Origin: Candidatus Zixiibacteriota bacterium
GTDB taxonomy: Bacteria; Zixibacteria; MSB-5A5; GN15; FEB-12
Length of the DNA: 15,156 nt
Direction of reading: 5' to 3'
Assembly (NCBI GenBank): GCA_022564135.1
Contig: JADFLZ010000015.1
Coordinates: forward strand, 1 to 15,156
This document shows, piece after piece, positions 5,821 to 13,699 of this stretch (its first letter is position 1; every line of letters starts with the position of its first letter). The position numbers and the translations under genes were made by a program. Under the pieces are notes generated by a model, which saw nothing but the letters and a program-made list of their open reading frames with translations, had not been told where the DNA came from and made no database searches.

Positions 5821-6720
5821 ATGGACAAAACAAAAGTAGTGCTCATTACCGGCAGCAGCAGCGGCTTTGGATTATTAACCACCCGCACCCTGCTTGAACA
5901 GGGCTACACAGTTATTGCCTCGATGCGCGGACTTAACGCCAAAAACAAAGAGCACGCAGATAGCCTCAAAAAATTTGCCGAAAGCAAACCGGGCCGGCTT
6001 CATTTAATTGAACTGGACGTGACCAGTGATTCATCTGTGGATGCGGCTGTCAAGCAGGCCATTGAGTTAAGCGGTCACATTGATGTAGTCGTAAACAACG
6101 CCGGTTTTGGCGTGGCTGGATTTGCCGAAACAATTACAATTCCGCAGTTTCAGAAAAATTTTGATGTCAACGTCTTTGGAGTTCAGAGAGTAAGCAGAGC
6201 TGTGCTGCCGGCAATGCGCAAACAGGGTCATGGTCTGATAATTAATATTTCGAGCATTATTGGCAGGATGGTAATGCCATTTGCTGGAGCATACGTTGCT
6301 ACCAAATACGCACTCGAAGGTCTTTCTGAGTCATATCGATATGAACTGGCCGGTACCGGCGTTGATGTTGTCATAGTTGAGCCCGGCGGTTTTGGCACGA
6401 ACTTTCTTGAAAATATGGAACCTGCCGCTGACAGCGACCGGCTGAAAAGCTACGGACCTTTAGCAGAAATGCCTGAAAAAATGTGGGGCGGCTTTGCGGA
6501 AAACTTAAAAGGTGATGACGCTCCTGACCCGCAGGTTGTGGCTGATGCCATCGCTAAGTTGATTGATACTCCGGCAGGCCAGAGACCGCTTCGAACTGTG
6601 GTTGACCCGATGATGGGTGGAGAAGCTACCCGCACAATTAATCAAACAACCGACAAGATTCAAGCTGAACTATTGGGTAATTTAGGAATGTCTGACTTCA
6701 TATCGGTCAAAGGAAACTAA
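5821..6720 (+). CDS. Short-chain dehydrogenase/reductase (SDR) family oxidoreductase
   Basis: The ATG at 5821 is set by a strong Shine-Dalgarno (AAGGAGAT, 5809-5816); earlier open codons are ignored. The 299-aa product has the classical SDR signatures: TGSSSGFG at 10-17 (the TGxxxGxG dinucleotide-binding motif), a conserved Asp66 in LDVTS, NNAG at 92-95, Asn117, Ser144/145, and the catalytic pair Tyr158 and Lys162 in YVATK. PGG at 188-190 follows as in the family. The residue after beta-2 is Arg36 (SMRG), which suggests NADP(H) preference. The C-terminal 100 residues are longer than in minimal SDRs and resemble the group close to 17-beta-hydroxysteroid dehydrogenases. The substrate is unknown. 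The gene stands alone between minus-strand genes. Confidence 0.93.
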   Translation: MDKTKVVLITGSSSGFGLLTTRTLLEQGYTVIASMRGLNAKNKEHADSLKKFAESKPGRLHLIELDVTSDSSVDAAVKQAIELSGHIDVVVNNAGFGVAGFAETITIPQFQKNFDVNVFGVQRVSRAVLPAMRKQGHGLIINISSIIGRMVMPFAGAYVATKYALEGLSESYRYELAGTGVDVVIVEPGGFGTNFLENMEPAADSDRLKSYGPLAEMPEKMWGGFAENLKGDDAPDPQVVADAIAKLIDTPAGQRPLRTVVDPMMGGEATRTINQTTDKIQAELLGNLGMSDFISVKGN

Positions 6721-6737
6721 GTTTCTTAGTCAATAAT

Positions 6738-6770
6738 AGGGCAGAGATGCAGAGATTCTGCCCTGTTTAA
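6738..6770 (+). terminator. Terminator between convergent SDR and PEGA genes
   Basis: AGGGCAGA (6738-6745) and TCTGCCCT (6757-6764) form a perfect 8-bp stem with an 11-nt loop, 18 nt after the SDR stop. GTTTAATTT follows on the plus strand. The T tract is short, so the call is moderate. On the minus strand it may also serve the PEGA gene. Confidence 0.6.
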
Positions 6771-6790
6771 TTTGCCTTAAGATTGCGCTA

Positions 6791-7792
6791 CTACCAGTAT
6801 CTGAATATAATATCGCCGTCCTCTTCAATCAAGATACGCACATTTATTTCTTCGCCGTCGTTTAACGACGCCGGAAAACTGTAATACACAATTGATTTTT
6901 CAGCTGAAGTATGCGGCAGCATCATACCTGTTTGGTTGGCGAATGTTATGACATCGATCCTTAGTTCTGAATAAAGATATGGCTCGAACAGGTAAGTAAG
7001 CTCCGACTTCTTCATAGTCCCCCCCTGCTTGTCTTTGTCAAAGTCGGCCAGTTCAAAATGAGTCAGAGTCAATGACGTATCGCCGGTTGAAATACGTATT
7101 TCCGCATCGACCCCTTTTATCAACATGGTTTTATTATCGCCGGCCATTTGATACTCGCAGCCGGGAAGTTTCATGACCACTTTCATTTTTATATGCGGCA
7201 CGTTGGAGTATTCGTCCTTACCAAAATAACGGTGTAAATCCAGACTCAGCGTCTGAGGTGAGTCGCCGCTTATGATAATTGTCGTATCAACTTTGATGTC
7301 GTTATAAATAATACTATAGCTGTGCTTGCCGGCGCTAACGCCGGTAAGAGTAATCGGCGTGGTGGCTTTGAAATTCTTATCATCGGATAGTACCGTGGCG
7401 CCGAAAGGATTGGTCAAAATAGTCAGCTGCCCGATTTTCTTTTTTACTATAACAGCATCTCTTTTGCTCGGAGTAGCCAGATCTTCAAGCACAAAATGCA
7501 CCAACTTGCGAGTCACAGTTTCAGCTGTTACTGTCACAGAAAAAGTCTCCGGCTGATAATACGGCTTGGTGACTGTCACTTTGTGCTCACCGACAGCAAG
7601 CGTACACAGCACCGGCGTGAAATATCTGTAATATTCCTTACCGTCGATCATGATTTCGGCTCTTTCAGGTACAGACTCAATGAATAGATAGCCTGTTTGT
7701 GCGAAGACAGAACTTGCCAAAAACAACAGCAGCGATACTATTGCGATAGATAATTTTAGTCTAAGAGTTGTCTTACATATTGAATCAACCAT
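6791..7792 (-). CDS. Exported PEGA-repeat protein
   Basis: The 333-aa product has a signal peptide at about 1-31 (cleavage VFA/Q). Two PEGA repeats follow. The first, at about 34-80, contains YLFIESVPERAEIMIDG, then a TPVLCTLAVGEHKVTV core. The second, at about 121-175, contains LTILTNPFGATVLSDD, then TPITLTGVSAGKHSYSI. The C-terminal 150 residues are beta-rich with no family I recognise. PEGA domains are small beta sandwiches common in bacterial surface and S-layer-associated proteins. The start lacks a clear Shine-Dalgarno. It begins 46 nt after the stop of the DUF4153 gene on the same strand, so the two are probably one operon. Its role is likely at the cell envelope; no enzymatic residues are seen. 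Confidence 0.85.
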   Translation of the reverse strand: MVDSICKTTLRLKLSIAIVSLLLFLASSVFAQTGYLFIESVPERAEIMIDGKEYYRYFTPVLCTLAVGEHKVTVTKPYYQPETFSVTVTAETVTRKLVHFVLEDLATPSKRDAVIVKKKIGQLTILTNPFGATVLSDDKNFKATTPITLTGVSAGKHSYSIIYNDIKVDTTIIISGDSPQTLSLDLHRYFGKDEYSNVPHIKMKVVMKLPGCEYQMAGDNKTMLIKGVDAEIRISTGDTSLTLTHFELADFDKDKQGGTMKKSELTYLFEPYLYSELRIDVITFANQTGMMLPHTSAEKSIVYYSFPASLNDGEEINVRILIEEDGDIIFRYW

Positions 7793-7838
7793 AGAAATAA
7801 TCTACAGGCTAATAGTCATGCTACGAAAGTTAAAAACT

Positions 7839-9665
7839 CTACCGTTTACGCAAGAGAATTTGGCATTCTATAGACGAAATTTCAAACTTCTCATCGGACT
7901 TCAAGCCGGAAATATGATGAAAGAGGATTCTGACTTTATACATATCGGACTGATGCTCGAAAGTAAATTCATCTTTTGCGACTTTACCGCTTGGATATTT
8001 TTTCATCAACGCCGCGACAGGGGCTTCCAGTTCAATTTCAGCAATCAGCCCAGCCTGCTCTTGCCCATTTAAGCTGAACAAGCGCAATATCGACTCTTCT
8101 GAAGAAAATTTGATCTGAAATGTGTCGTCATTAAAATTATAAATATAGTCATAGTCGTTGTTATTGAGATTATCTCTGTCAAAATCAAGGAAATAGTCGT
8201 AGCCGGTAATAATTGTGGCAATTTCCCCCTCGGTGTCCAAGAAAACCCACTCTCTGCCGCCAGAGTTATATCTATAATGAACATATTCGAAGCCCATTAG
8301 ATTTGCCAATTCTCGAGCTTGGTAATTAGTCACGAAAGTATCAAGCGATGCCAAAGTGCTGTCATCAAACCATCTTTCAAAAGACTTTATGCCGTGGGTT
8401 TCTATCAAGTAGCTGGCGATACTGCTTAAATCTTTTTGGCCTTCAAAAGTTAATTCAGTTTCTACTGGAGCCACTTTGCCATCCACCAGCACTTCGTTTT
8501 CTATTAGAATCGCTTCCATACGATTTTGCTGACTTGCTTTTGAAACAGCGAAAGCGCCCCAGGGTCCAAAGGCCGATAACATTGCAATTGCAAAAACAAC
8601 CATCGGAATAATTCTGATATCTTTGGCTTTGCTGAAAATAAAATAAAAGACAACCAGCGCCAGACCACTTGCCATGGCCATTACATAGTAACGGTTTTCA
8701 GTAATGCCATAGTCCGCTATCCGCACCCAAATAGCCACAAACAGCATCCCCAACAGCGGTAATAACATTCTAAAAAACCATTTCGAAAATACTTTGATCC
8801 ACTTGCTCTCTGTTCTCTCACGAAGCGGATGCAGTAGCAAGAGCGACAAAATACCAACCACCGAAAACCATAAGACCAGCTGCGACACCCAGCCTTTGGG
8901 CAGATTCCATTCGAAAATAATTTTGAATTCGTAGGTAATCAAAATCAGAAAGTAAAGAGCGACCAGGGGCAGAAGAATATATTGAGCCAGAATTTTGAGA
9001 CCTTTAGGATATTCTTGCGAATCATTCAGCGTATTCAGGTTGGCCGGAACGCCTGCCAAAAACACCCAGGTTTGAAATACGACCGCGATTACTATCCAGA
9101 GTTTCATGTAACTTTTCCAGATGATATCAACGCCGAATAAGTAATCCAACGCCAACAATGCGATAGCTAAGCCAATATATAAAACTGCCGAATAGAGAGC
9201 AGCTGTCAGAAATCTTAAAAACAAACTCTTATTGAATTGCCAAAATCCTTGAACTTGATTACTGCCCATAAACGGAACAAACGCCACCAGAAAGTGAAAT
9301 GATATGTTTAGAAGCATGAAGCGCTGCAAATGGTAATGGGCACTTTCGGGATTCTCCGGCAAGCTGAAATAGTAAATAGCAAGAAGTACAGCTCCTGCGG
9401 CCTGTAGCGCGTAATCTTTTATTCTGTCCCACAATTTCTTGTCAGCATAGAAGGCCAGCGCAGTAAATAACGGCAGTCCTAACGCTGCAACCATTCCCAA
9501 TTTTTGCAATACGTATTCCTGAGATTGCTTGTCTGATTCGACCAGCATGATTCCGACAACAGCGCCCAACACAGCGCTCAAAATTGTAAACGGAAAACGC
9601 ACAAAAGTAGCCAGAGCATTTTTATAAATGAAATTAAACGATGGAAATTTGTTTAAGAATCCCAC
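7839..9665 (-). CDS. DUF4153-family polytopic membrane protein
   Basis: The 608-aa product starts at a GTG (9665), supported by AAGG 6 nt upstream. The first 375 residues hold about eleven hydrophobic segments, beginning with FPFTILSAVLGAVVGIML at 24-41 and ending near 370. The remaining 235 residues are hydrophilic and probably form a soluble domain (VDGKVAPVETELTF, then a Tyr/Asn/Asp-rich stretch near 500-525). This architecture and the N-terminal FPFTILSAVLG pattern fit the DUF4153 family, whose function is not established. A terminator lies between it and the upstream helical-protein gene, so it probably has its own promoter. It is followed by the PEGA gene. The topology is estimated by eye. 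Confidence 0.8.
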   Translation of the reverse strand: MGFLNKFPSFNFIYKNALATFVRFPFTILSAVLGAVVGIMLVESDKQSQEYVLQKLGMVAALGLPLFTALAFYADKKLWDRIKDYALQAAGAVLLAIYYFSLPENPESAHYHLQRFMLLNISFHFLVAFVPFMGSNQVQGFWQFNKSLFLRFLTAALYSAVLYIGLAIALLALDYLFGVDIIWKSYMKLWIVIAVVFQTWVFLAGVPANLNTLNDSQEYPKGLKILAQYILLPLVALYFLILITYEFKIIFEWNLPKGWVSQLVLWFSVVGILSLLLLHPLRERTESKWIKVFSKWFFRMLLPLLGMLFVAIWVRIADYGITENRYYVMAMASGLALVVFYFIFSKAKDIRIIPMVVFAIAMLSAFGPWGAFAVSKASQQNRMEAILIENEVLVDGKVAPVETELTFEGQKDLSSIASYLIETHGIKSFERWFDDSTLASLDTFVTNYQARELANLMGFEYVHYRYNSGGREWVFLDTEGEIATIITGYDYFLDFDRDNLNNNDYDYIYNFNDDTFQIKFSSEESILRLFSLNGQEQAGLIAEIELEAPVAALMKKYPSGKVAKDEFTFEHQSDMYKVRILFHHISGLKSDEKFEISSIECQILLRKR

Positions 9666-9730
9666 TTAAGGCCTTCCCTGGTATGGTTCAATTATTGCTA
9701 AAACTGTCCTGTTATGAATTTTTAGGCAAC

Positions 9731-9765
9731 AAAAAAGGCGAGGTGCTAACTTAGCGCCTCGCCTT
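9731..9765 (-). terminator. Intrinsic terminator of the secreted helical-protein gene
   Basis: On the minus strand AAGGCGAGG pairs with CCTCGCCTT (core arms 9757-9763 and 9737-9743), the stem extending into the loop, and is followed by a run of T (9736-9731). It lies 22 nt after the stop at 9787 and before the DUF4153 start. Confidence 0.9.
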
Positions 9766-9786
9766 GATACTTATTGTGATAAGATT

Positions 9787-10350
9787 CTAATTGTCCTGAG
9801 GGGAATTCTCAGCCAGTTCAATCTTATTCAGCCTGTTTTCTCGGCTGACAATTTCCAGATAGTCCCCCAGAAGCCGGTAGCGGTTACTGAATGTTTCAGT
9901 CCGCTTAATCGAATCAAACAAAATCTCTTTTGCTTTAACCAGCTGTCTGGCCTTGCGCAGGTCTTTGATATCATCTTTGGCGGCATATTTTTCTGAGGCC
10001 GAGACCGGCTCGTCAGCGCGGACATTTTCAACAATGTTTTTGACAGATTTGTTGGCCTCGCGTTCATAGCGTCTGACCGCCTGCGAACGTGCTCTGATAT
10101 CCGAATCTATCAGGCTGAAAATTCTTTTCTGGTGCTTTCTGACACGTTTGGCGTTGCGCTTCAAAATAGCATCGTGCCACAGATCGACTTCATGTGAAAG
10201 CTCCTGCGACACCTTATCGGTTCTGTTCATTTCTCTGACATCAAGTTTGATATCAAAAGCGCTCGATTCTGCACTATTGTCTCCGGCAAAACTTGCTCCT
10301 GCAAAGGCCAGCATGAAAACTGCGGCCAATAAACTGATCCTCCGTACCAT
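9787..10350 (-). CDS. Secreted, highly charged helical protein of unknown function
   Basis: The ATG at 10350 (187 aa) lies 7 nt after a perfect AGGAGG (10363-10358); the overlapping GTG at 10353 would leave only 4 nt. Residues 1-22 are a signal peptide (SFA/GDN). The mature part is almost all predicted helix, rich in Lys, Arg, Glu and Asp, for example LSHEVDLWHDAILKRNAKRV, then IRARSQAVRRYEREANKSVK, then DIKDLRKARQLVKAKEIL. It lacks Cys and any catalytic motif, and resembles periplasmic helical-bundle or coiled-coil proteins. No family is recognised. It is monocistronic: a strong terminator follows, and a perfect 18-bp palindrome lies in its upstream region. Confidence 0.82.
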   Translation of the reverse strand: MVRRISLLAAVFMLAFAGASFAGDNSAESSAFDIKLDVREMNRTDKVSQELSHEVDLWHDAILKRNAKRVRKHQKRIFSLIDSDIRARSQAVRRYEREANKSVKNIVENVRADEPVSASEKYAAKDDIKDLRKARQLVKAKEILFDSIKRTETFSNRYRLLGDYLEIVSRENRLNKIELAENSPQDN

Positions 10351-10491
10351 CACTAATCCTCCTCAAAAAGGTTAGACCCTTTGCGTTATGACAATACCAA
10401 TCAATTTCTGTGCCGAAGAGGTTAAACTGCTGATACTGAGAGCTTTAGCTATTTCGGAGAGGTGTAGATTGTAAGCAAATATGCAAGAGAG

Positions 10492-10509
10492 TATGGGAAA
10501 TTTCCCATA
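10492..10509. promoter_or_regulatory. Perfect 18-bp palindrome, possible operator
   Basis: TATGGGAAATTTCCCATA is fully self-complementary with no spacer. It lies in the 200-nt gap between the TPR gene (stop) and the helical-protein gene (start), about 142 nt upstream of the latter. A weak -10-like TACAAT lies downstream on the minus strand, placing the palindrome at or just upstream of the -35 region. The binding protein is unknown. Confidence 0.4.
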
Positions 10510-10551
10510 TCTTAAAATTGCTAAAAAGACTGCAGGGATTGACTAAATCGC

Positions 10552-11517
10552 TTAGTTTTTGGCTTTGGCTTTTTCTTTTTGGCGGCTGCGCTCTTCTCTA
10601 ATCATCCGCATCATCTGAAAAGCCATCGAAGTATCAACTGCGTATAGACCGTTAAAAATGGAGTCCGCTTTTTTGGTACGACCCTCAAGGGCATAGGCGG
10701 TACCCAGCCCGATCCAATTTCCCGAAAAAGATGAATCTGTAGCCAGCGCCTTTTCAAACTGGACGGCTGCTTCGGTGTAGCGCCCCTCGGTAATGTACAA
10801 TATCCCCAGCGACCGGATGCAGTCGGGATAGTTGGCCTGAAGTTTCAAAGCTGTCTTATAGCTGGCTTCGGCATCTTTGAATTTCTTTAACTTATCTTTG
10901 ATTCTCCCCAGGAAATAATACAGTTCGGCACCGGTCCCGCCGGCTTCTGCACTTCTTTGATAATAAAACTCGGCGCTGTCTATGCGACTTGAAGCGGCGT
11001 AACTGTTACCTATCGAGAACAATATCTCCGGTTGCTTTGGTTTGATAAAATTAGCCTTATGGAGATATGGCAGAGCACCAATGGTACGGCCAATTTTGAG
11101 ATACTCCATGCCCAGATTAGCGTTAAAAATTGCCGAACTAGAATCGATTTCTACAGCTTTTTGAAAAAATTCTATAGCTTTTTCGCGGTCTCCGCCGGTG
11201 CTGTAACTCACTCCAAGATTATTATTTATTTCTGCGCTGTTCGGATTAATAGCATAGGCCTTTTCAAAAAAAGTGCGAGCCTGTTTTAAGTTGCCTACCG
11301 CCGAGTGAACAGTGCCTATATTCTGAAGCGCTTCAAAGTTATTCGGGTCGATTTTGAGGGTGTTTTGAAGAGTCAGAATTGCTTCCTCATATTTCTTGGC
11401 ATACATCTGACGTCCGGCCCTGTCTAAGAGCTTGTTTAACTCGTCAGTCTGTGCCAGAACTGAGACAGCCAGAAGAAGAAATATGACTGGGTACGCGTAT
11501 TTAATTAAATTTCTCAT
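10552..11517 (-). CDS. Exported TPR-repeat protein
   Basis: The 321-aa product has a signal peptide at 1-22 (VLA/QTD) and then about eight consecutive 34-residue tetratricopeptide repeats between residues 27 and 298. They are recognisable by the G-x-x-x-x(4)-Y/F-A pattern and the ending P-x-x, for example KYEEAILTLQNTLKIDPNN, DREKAIEFFQKAVEID and RYTEAAVQFEKALATD. The tail is strongly basic (RSRQKEKAKAKN). TPR solenoids bind peptides and organise complexes; here it acts in the periplasm or at the membrane. No enzymatic domain is present. No good Shine-Dalgarno precedes the ATG at 11517. The rex terminator lies upstream, so it is likely transcribed separately. Confidence 0.9.
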   Translation of the reverse strand: MRNLIKYAYPVIFLLLAVSVLAQTDELNKLLDRAGRQMYAKKYEEAILTLQNTLKIDPNNFEALQNIGTVHSAVGNLKQARTFFEKAYAINPNSAEINNNLGVSYSTGGDREKAIEFFQKAVEIDSSSAIFNANLGMEYLKIGRTIGALPYLHKANFIKPKQPEILFSIGNSYAASSRIDSAEFYYQRSAEAGGTGAELYYFLGRIKDKLKKFKDAEASYKTALKLQANYPDCIRSLGILYITEGRYTEAAVQFEKALATDSSFSGNWIGLGTAYALEGRTKKADSIFNGLYAVDTSMAFQMMRMIREERSRQKEKAKAKN

Positions 11518-11605
11518 ATTTTTCGTTATCGGTTATACAGAAATATATGCAATAGTTTCGGGATAATTTAAAGATCTTTTTCATTTAAACTGAAATTATA
11601 GTCTA

Positions 11606-11639
11606 CAAAAACAGCCCGCCTGTTGACTCAAACGGGCTG
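11606..11639 (-). terminator. Intrinsic terminator downstream of rex
   Basis: CAGCCCG and CGGGCTG (11639-11633 and 11618-11612 on the minus strand) form a 7-bp GC-rich stem with a 14-nt loop, followed by TTTTTGT. It ends an approximately 80-nt 3' untranslated region after the rex stop. Confidence 0.85.
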
Positions 11640-11671
11640 CTGTCTCCCTCTTAATTAAAAAGAAGACTCTC

Positions 11672-11685
11672 TAATGAGGTATAAA
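11672..11685 (-). promoter_or_regulatory. Anti-Shine-Dalgarno element in the rex 3' UTR
   Basis: The minus-strand transcript reads TTTATACCTCATTA here. This is the exact reverse complement of TAATGAGGTATAAA at 12402-12389, which contains the rex Shine-Dalgarno (GAGG) and the first base of its start codon. Two wobble pairs extend the pairing over the rest of the AUG. It could fold back or act between mRNAs to block ribosome binding. The complementarity is seen; the function is inferred. Confidence 0.6.
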
Positions 11686-11720
11686 CACCCCGATTCATCC
11701 CTGAACCGGAGCTTTCAACT

Positions 11721-12389
11721 TTATTTAACTCTGTTCTTACTGTGATTGTTCACCAAAGCATAAGAAAGATATTCCAGCTCCATGGCCATATTCTCGTTAC
11801 GTACAAAAACGTTATCAGGAACTTTCAGATTTACCGGAGCAAAATTCAAAATCGCCCTCAAGCCTGCTTTGACAATATCATCTACTACAAATTGGGCCTC
11901 CGAGCCGGGCACACAGACTACTACCATTTCAATCTCTGAGCCGCTTAGTTCGGAAATTATATTTTTGACATCGCTTACGACAATTCCTTTATGATTAGAG
12001 CCGATCTTTCTTTGGTCATTGTCAAACAGTTTTACAATCTTAAACCCCTGCCGGGCAAATTCTTTATAACTAACCAGGGCCGAGCCGACATTGCCCACTC
12101 CCACCAGGGCAATATTCCAGACCCGGTCGATTCCCAAAATCCGGGCTATTTTTGCCTTCAGATCTGTGACCGGATAACCCAATCCGCGGGTTCCAAATGA
12201 ACCAAAAAACGAGAGGTCTTTGCGCACCTGAGCCGGCGTTAATTTCTCCATTTTAGCTAACTCTTTTGAGGAAATAGTCTCACTGCCATTTTCCTCAACC
12301 GCCTCCAAAGCCCGGTGGTAAAGAGACAAACGTCTGATTGTCGACTCAGAAATGCGTTTTTTTAGTGCTGTCTCTTTAAACTCATCCAT
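11721..12389 (-). CDS. rex: Redox-sensing transcriptional repressor Rex
   Basis: The 222-aa product matches Rex end to end. It has an N-terminal winged helix (STIRRLSLYHRALE at 16-29, ISSKELAKMEKLTPAQVRKD about 39-58, LSFFGSFGTRGLGYPV), a Rossmann domain with GVGNVG at 97-102 and FDND at 122-125 for NADH, VCVPGSEAQFVVDDIVKAG, ILNFAP and a C-terminal swapped helix. Rex senses the NADH/NAD+ ratio and represses fermentative and respiratory genes when NAD+ dominates. GAGG lies 5 nt before the ATG. A perfect Rex operator overlaps its promoter, indicating autoregulation. It lies 102 nt downstream of alanine racemase on the same strand. The 3' UTR contains a complement of its own ribosome-binding site. 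Confidence 0.97.
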   Translation of the reverse strand: MDEFKETALKKRISESTIRRLSLYHRALEAVEENGSETISSKELAKMEKLTPAQVRKDLSFFGSFGTRGLGYPVTDLKAKIARILGIDRVWNIALVGVGNVGSALVSYKEFARQGFKIVKLFDNDQRKIGSNHKGIVVSDVKNIISELSGSEIEMVVVCVPGSEAQFVVDDIVKAGLRAILNFAPVNLKVPDNVFVRNENMAMELEYLSYALVNNHSKNRVK

Positions 12390-12428
12390 TTATACCTCAT
12401 TACTTAACCTGTCAATAAAACCTTATCT

Positions 12429-12446
12429 ATGTGAAAGCCTTCACAA
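12429..12446. promoter_or_regulatory. Rex operator (ROP)
   Basis: TGTGAA-AGCC-TTCACA (12430-12445) exactly fits the known Rex consensus TGTGAA-N4-TTCACA, with the flanks extending it to 18 bp. It is centred about 50 nt upstream of the rex ATG and overlaps the -10 element and transcript start, the classic arrangement for autorepression. Confidence 0.9.
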
Positions 12447-12472
12447 AATAAGCCAGTTAGTAACAGAGTCAA
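12445..12472 (-). promoter_or_regulatory. rex promoter
   Basis: TTGACT (12472-12467) and TATTTT (12450-12445) are separated by 16 nt. The -10 runs into the Rex operator, so bound Rex would block polymerase. Confidence 0.65.
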
Positions 12473-12491
12473 GATTTTTTTCAAGAGCTCT

Positions 12492-13643
12492 TCAGACTAT
12501 TAACCGCGGGATATGCGAGCCCAGCCGGGACAAAATTTCATAATTTATAGAATTTGACCAGCCGGCCAGCTGTTCGGCGGTTACTGAGTCCCTGCCTGAG
12601 CTGCCAATCAGGGTTACTTCGTCGCCCAATTTTACGCCTTTGATATCGGAAACATCAGCCATCATCAGGTTCATACATATCCGCCCGCGCACCGGCGCTC
12701 TTTTACCGCCCACCAGCACATACGAATGATTTGACAGGGCCCGGCTATAGCCATCGAAGTAGCCGACCGGCAAAACTGCCAGTCTTGTTTTTTTGCTGGT
12801 CCGGTAAGTACAGCCGTAGCCCACAAATTCATCAGCCGCTACACTTTTTAGCTGTGTAATTCTTGTCTTCCACGAAAGCAGCGGCTGAAACAGATTATTT
12901 TTGCCGCCCTGGTTTAGATGGGTCGCAATCGTCTCTTTCGACGGCCAGTGGCCGTACATGGCAATTCCCGGCCTGACCAGATCAAAGTGTGTTTTCTTAA
13001 ACAGAATCAAAGCCGCCGAAGAAGCAGTATGCAAAAGCACTGGCTTCATCTGCAGACTATCGAGCTTCTTTATCATTCTGTTAAAGTTTTCAAGCTGATA
13101 TTCGGCGTATTCATGATTGGTGGTATCTTCGATATTGGCAAAATGCGTACTGGCCCCGTACGGTTTTTTCAAATAAGGATAGCTCTTATAAATTTCCACA
13201 AAATCTTCCAGCTCTTTTTCTGCAATGCCCTGCCTATTGGTGCCGGTCTCAAGTTTCAGATGTGTTCGCATGTTCTTTTTTAATTTATTAGAAATGCTCC
13301 CCAGCTTGCGCAGAGTTGTCTTTTCAAAAATCACCGGCTCAATATCATATTCAAAGAGAGCCTCAAGCAGGTTGGCCTGAACCGGCCCCAATATCATTAT
13401 TTTTCTCAGCCAGCCGCCCAGTCTGACTGCCTGAGCTTCTTCAAACGAATGAACCGTCAGATATTCTATTTGTTTGTGTTTTGAAAGCAGCCCGGAAATC
13501 TCAAGCAAGCCGTGCCCATAGGCGTTTGCCTTGACAGAAACAGCCAGCTTACTTTTGCCAGTAAGCCCGGCCAGGGACTTGATATTATGCGCAAGAGCTT
13601 TATAGGAAATTTCTATCCAGCTTAAAAGATTGGCGTTCGACAT
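12492..13643 (-). CDS. alr: Alanine racemase
   Basis: The 383-aa product (family length about 360-390) has the fold-type III barrel followed by the beta domain. Lys38 in SVKANAYGHG is the PLP lysine; Arg137 in GTNRQG and Arg224 in RPGIAMYG are the expected cofactor-binding residues. Tyr280 in GYGCTYRT is the second catalytic base, and RGRICMNLMMADVSD is the family's C-terminal motif. It interconverts L- and D-alanine in the cytoplasm, supplying D-Ala for peptidoglycan. The ATG at 13643 fits the family N-terminus (WIEISYKAL); the 13 codons before it, from a TTG, are unlikely. No Shine-Dalgarno is present, and a promoter ends 7 nt upstream, so the mRNA may be leaderless. Rex follows on the same strand. 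Confidence 0.96.
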   Translation of the reverse strand: MSNANLLSWIEISYKALAHNIKSLAGLTGKSKLAVSVKANAYGHGLLEISGLLSKHKQIEYLTVHSFEEAQAVRLGGWLRKIMILGPVQANLLEALFEYDIEPVIFEKTTLRKLGSISNKLKKNMRTHLKLETGTNRQGIAEKELEDFVEIYKSYPYLKKPYGASTHFANIEDTTNHEYAEYQLENFNRMIKKLDSLQMKPVLLHTASSAALILFKKTHFDLVRPGIAMYGHWPSKETIATHLNQGGKNNLFQPLLSWKTRITQLKSVAADEFVGYGCTYRTSKKTRLAVLPVGYFDGYSRALSNHSYVLVGGKRAPVRGRICMNLMMADVSDIKGVKLGDEVTLIGSSGRDSVTAEQLAGWSNSINYEILSRLGSHIPRLIV

Positions 13644-13650
13644 TTCATCA

Positions 13651-13679
13651 TTTATACTATCGGAGAGGCAAGCGGACAA
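13651..13679 (-). promoter_or_regulatory. alr promoter
   Basis: TTGTCC (13679-13674) and TATAAA (13656-13651) lie 17 nt apart. The expected transcript start falls at or next to the alr ATG (13643). Confidence 0.6.
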
Positions 13680-13699
13680 CAAAAACAGGAGACGTAGAT

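Noticed and set aside
12476..12492. AAGAGCTCTT palindrome with adjacent T run, after alr, as a terminator
   Set aside because: The T run is on the wrong side for the minus-strand transcript and the stem leaves no loop.
12918..13283. 121-codon open frame antisense to alr
   Set aside because: It is a shadow of a strongly conserved gene on the other strand, without initiation signals.
13644..13682. 13-codon extension of alanine racemase from a TTG
   Set aside because: It overlaps the promoter hexamers and goes beyond the family's N-terminus.
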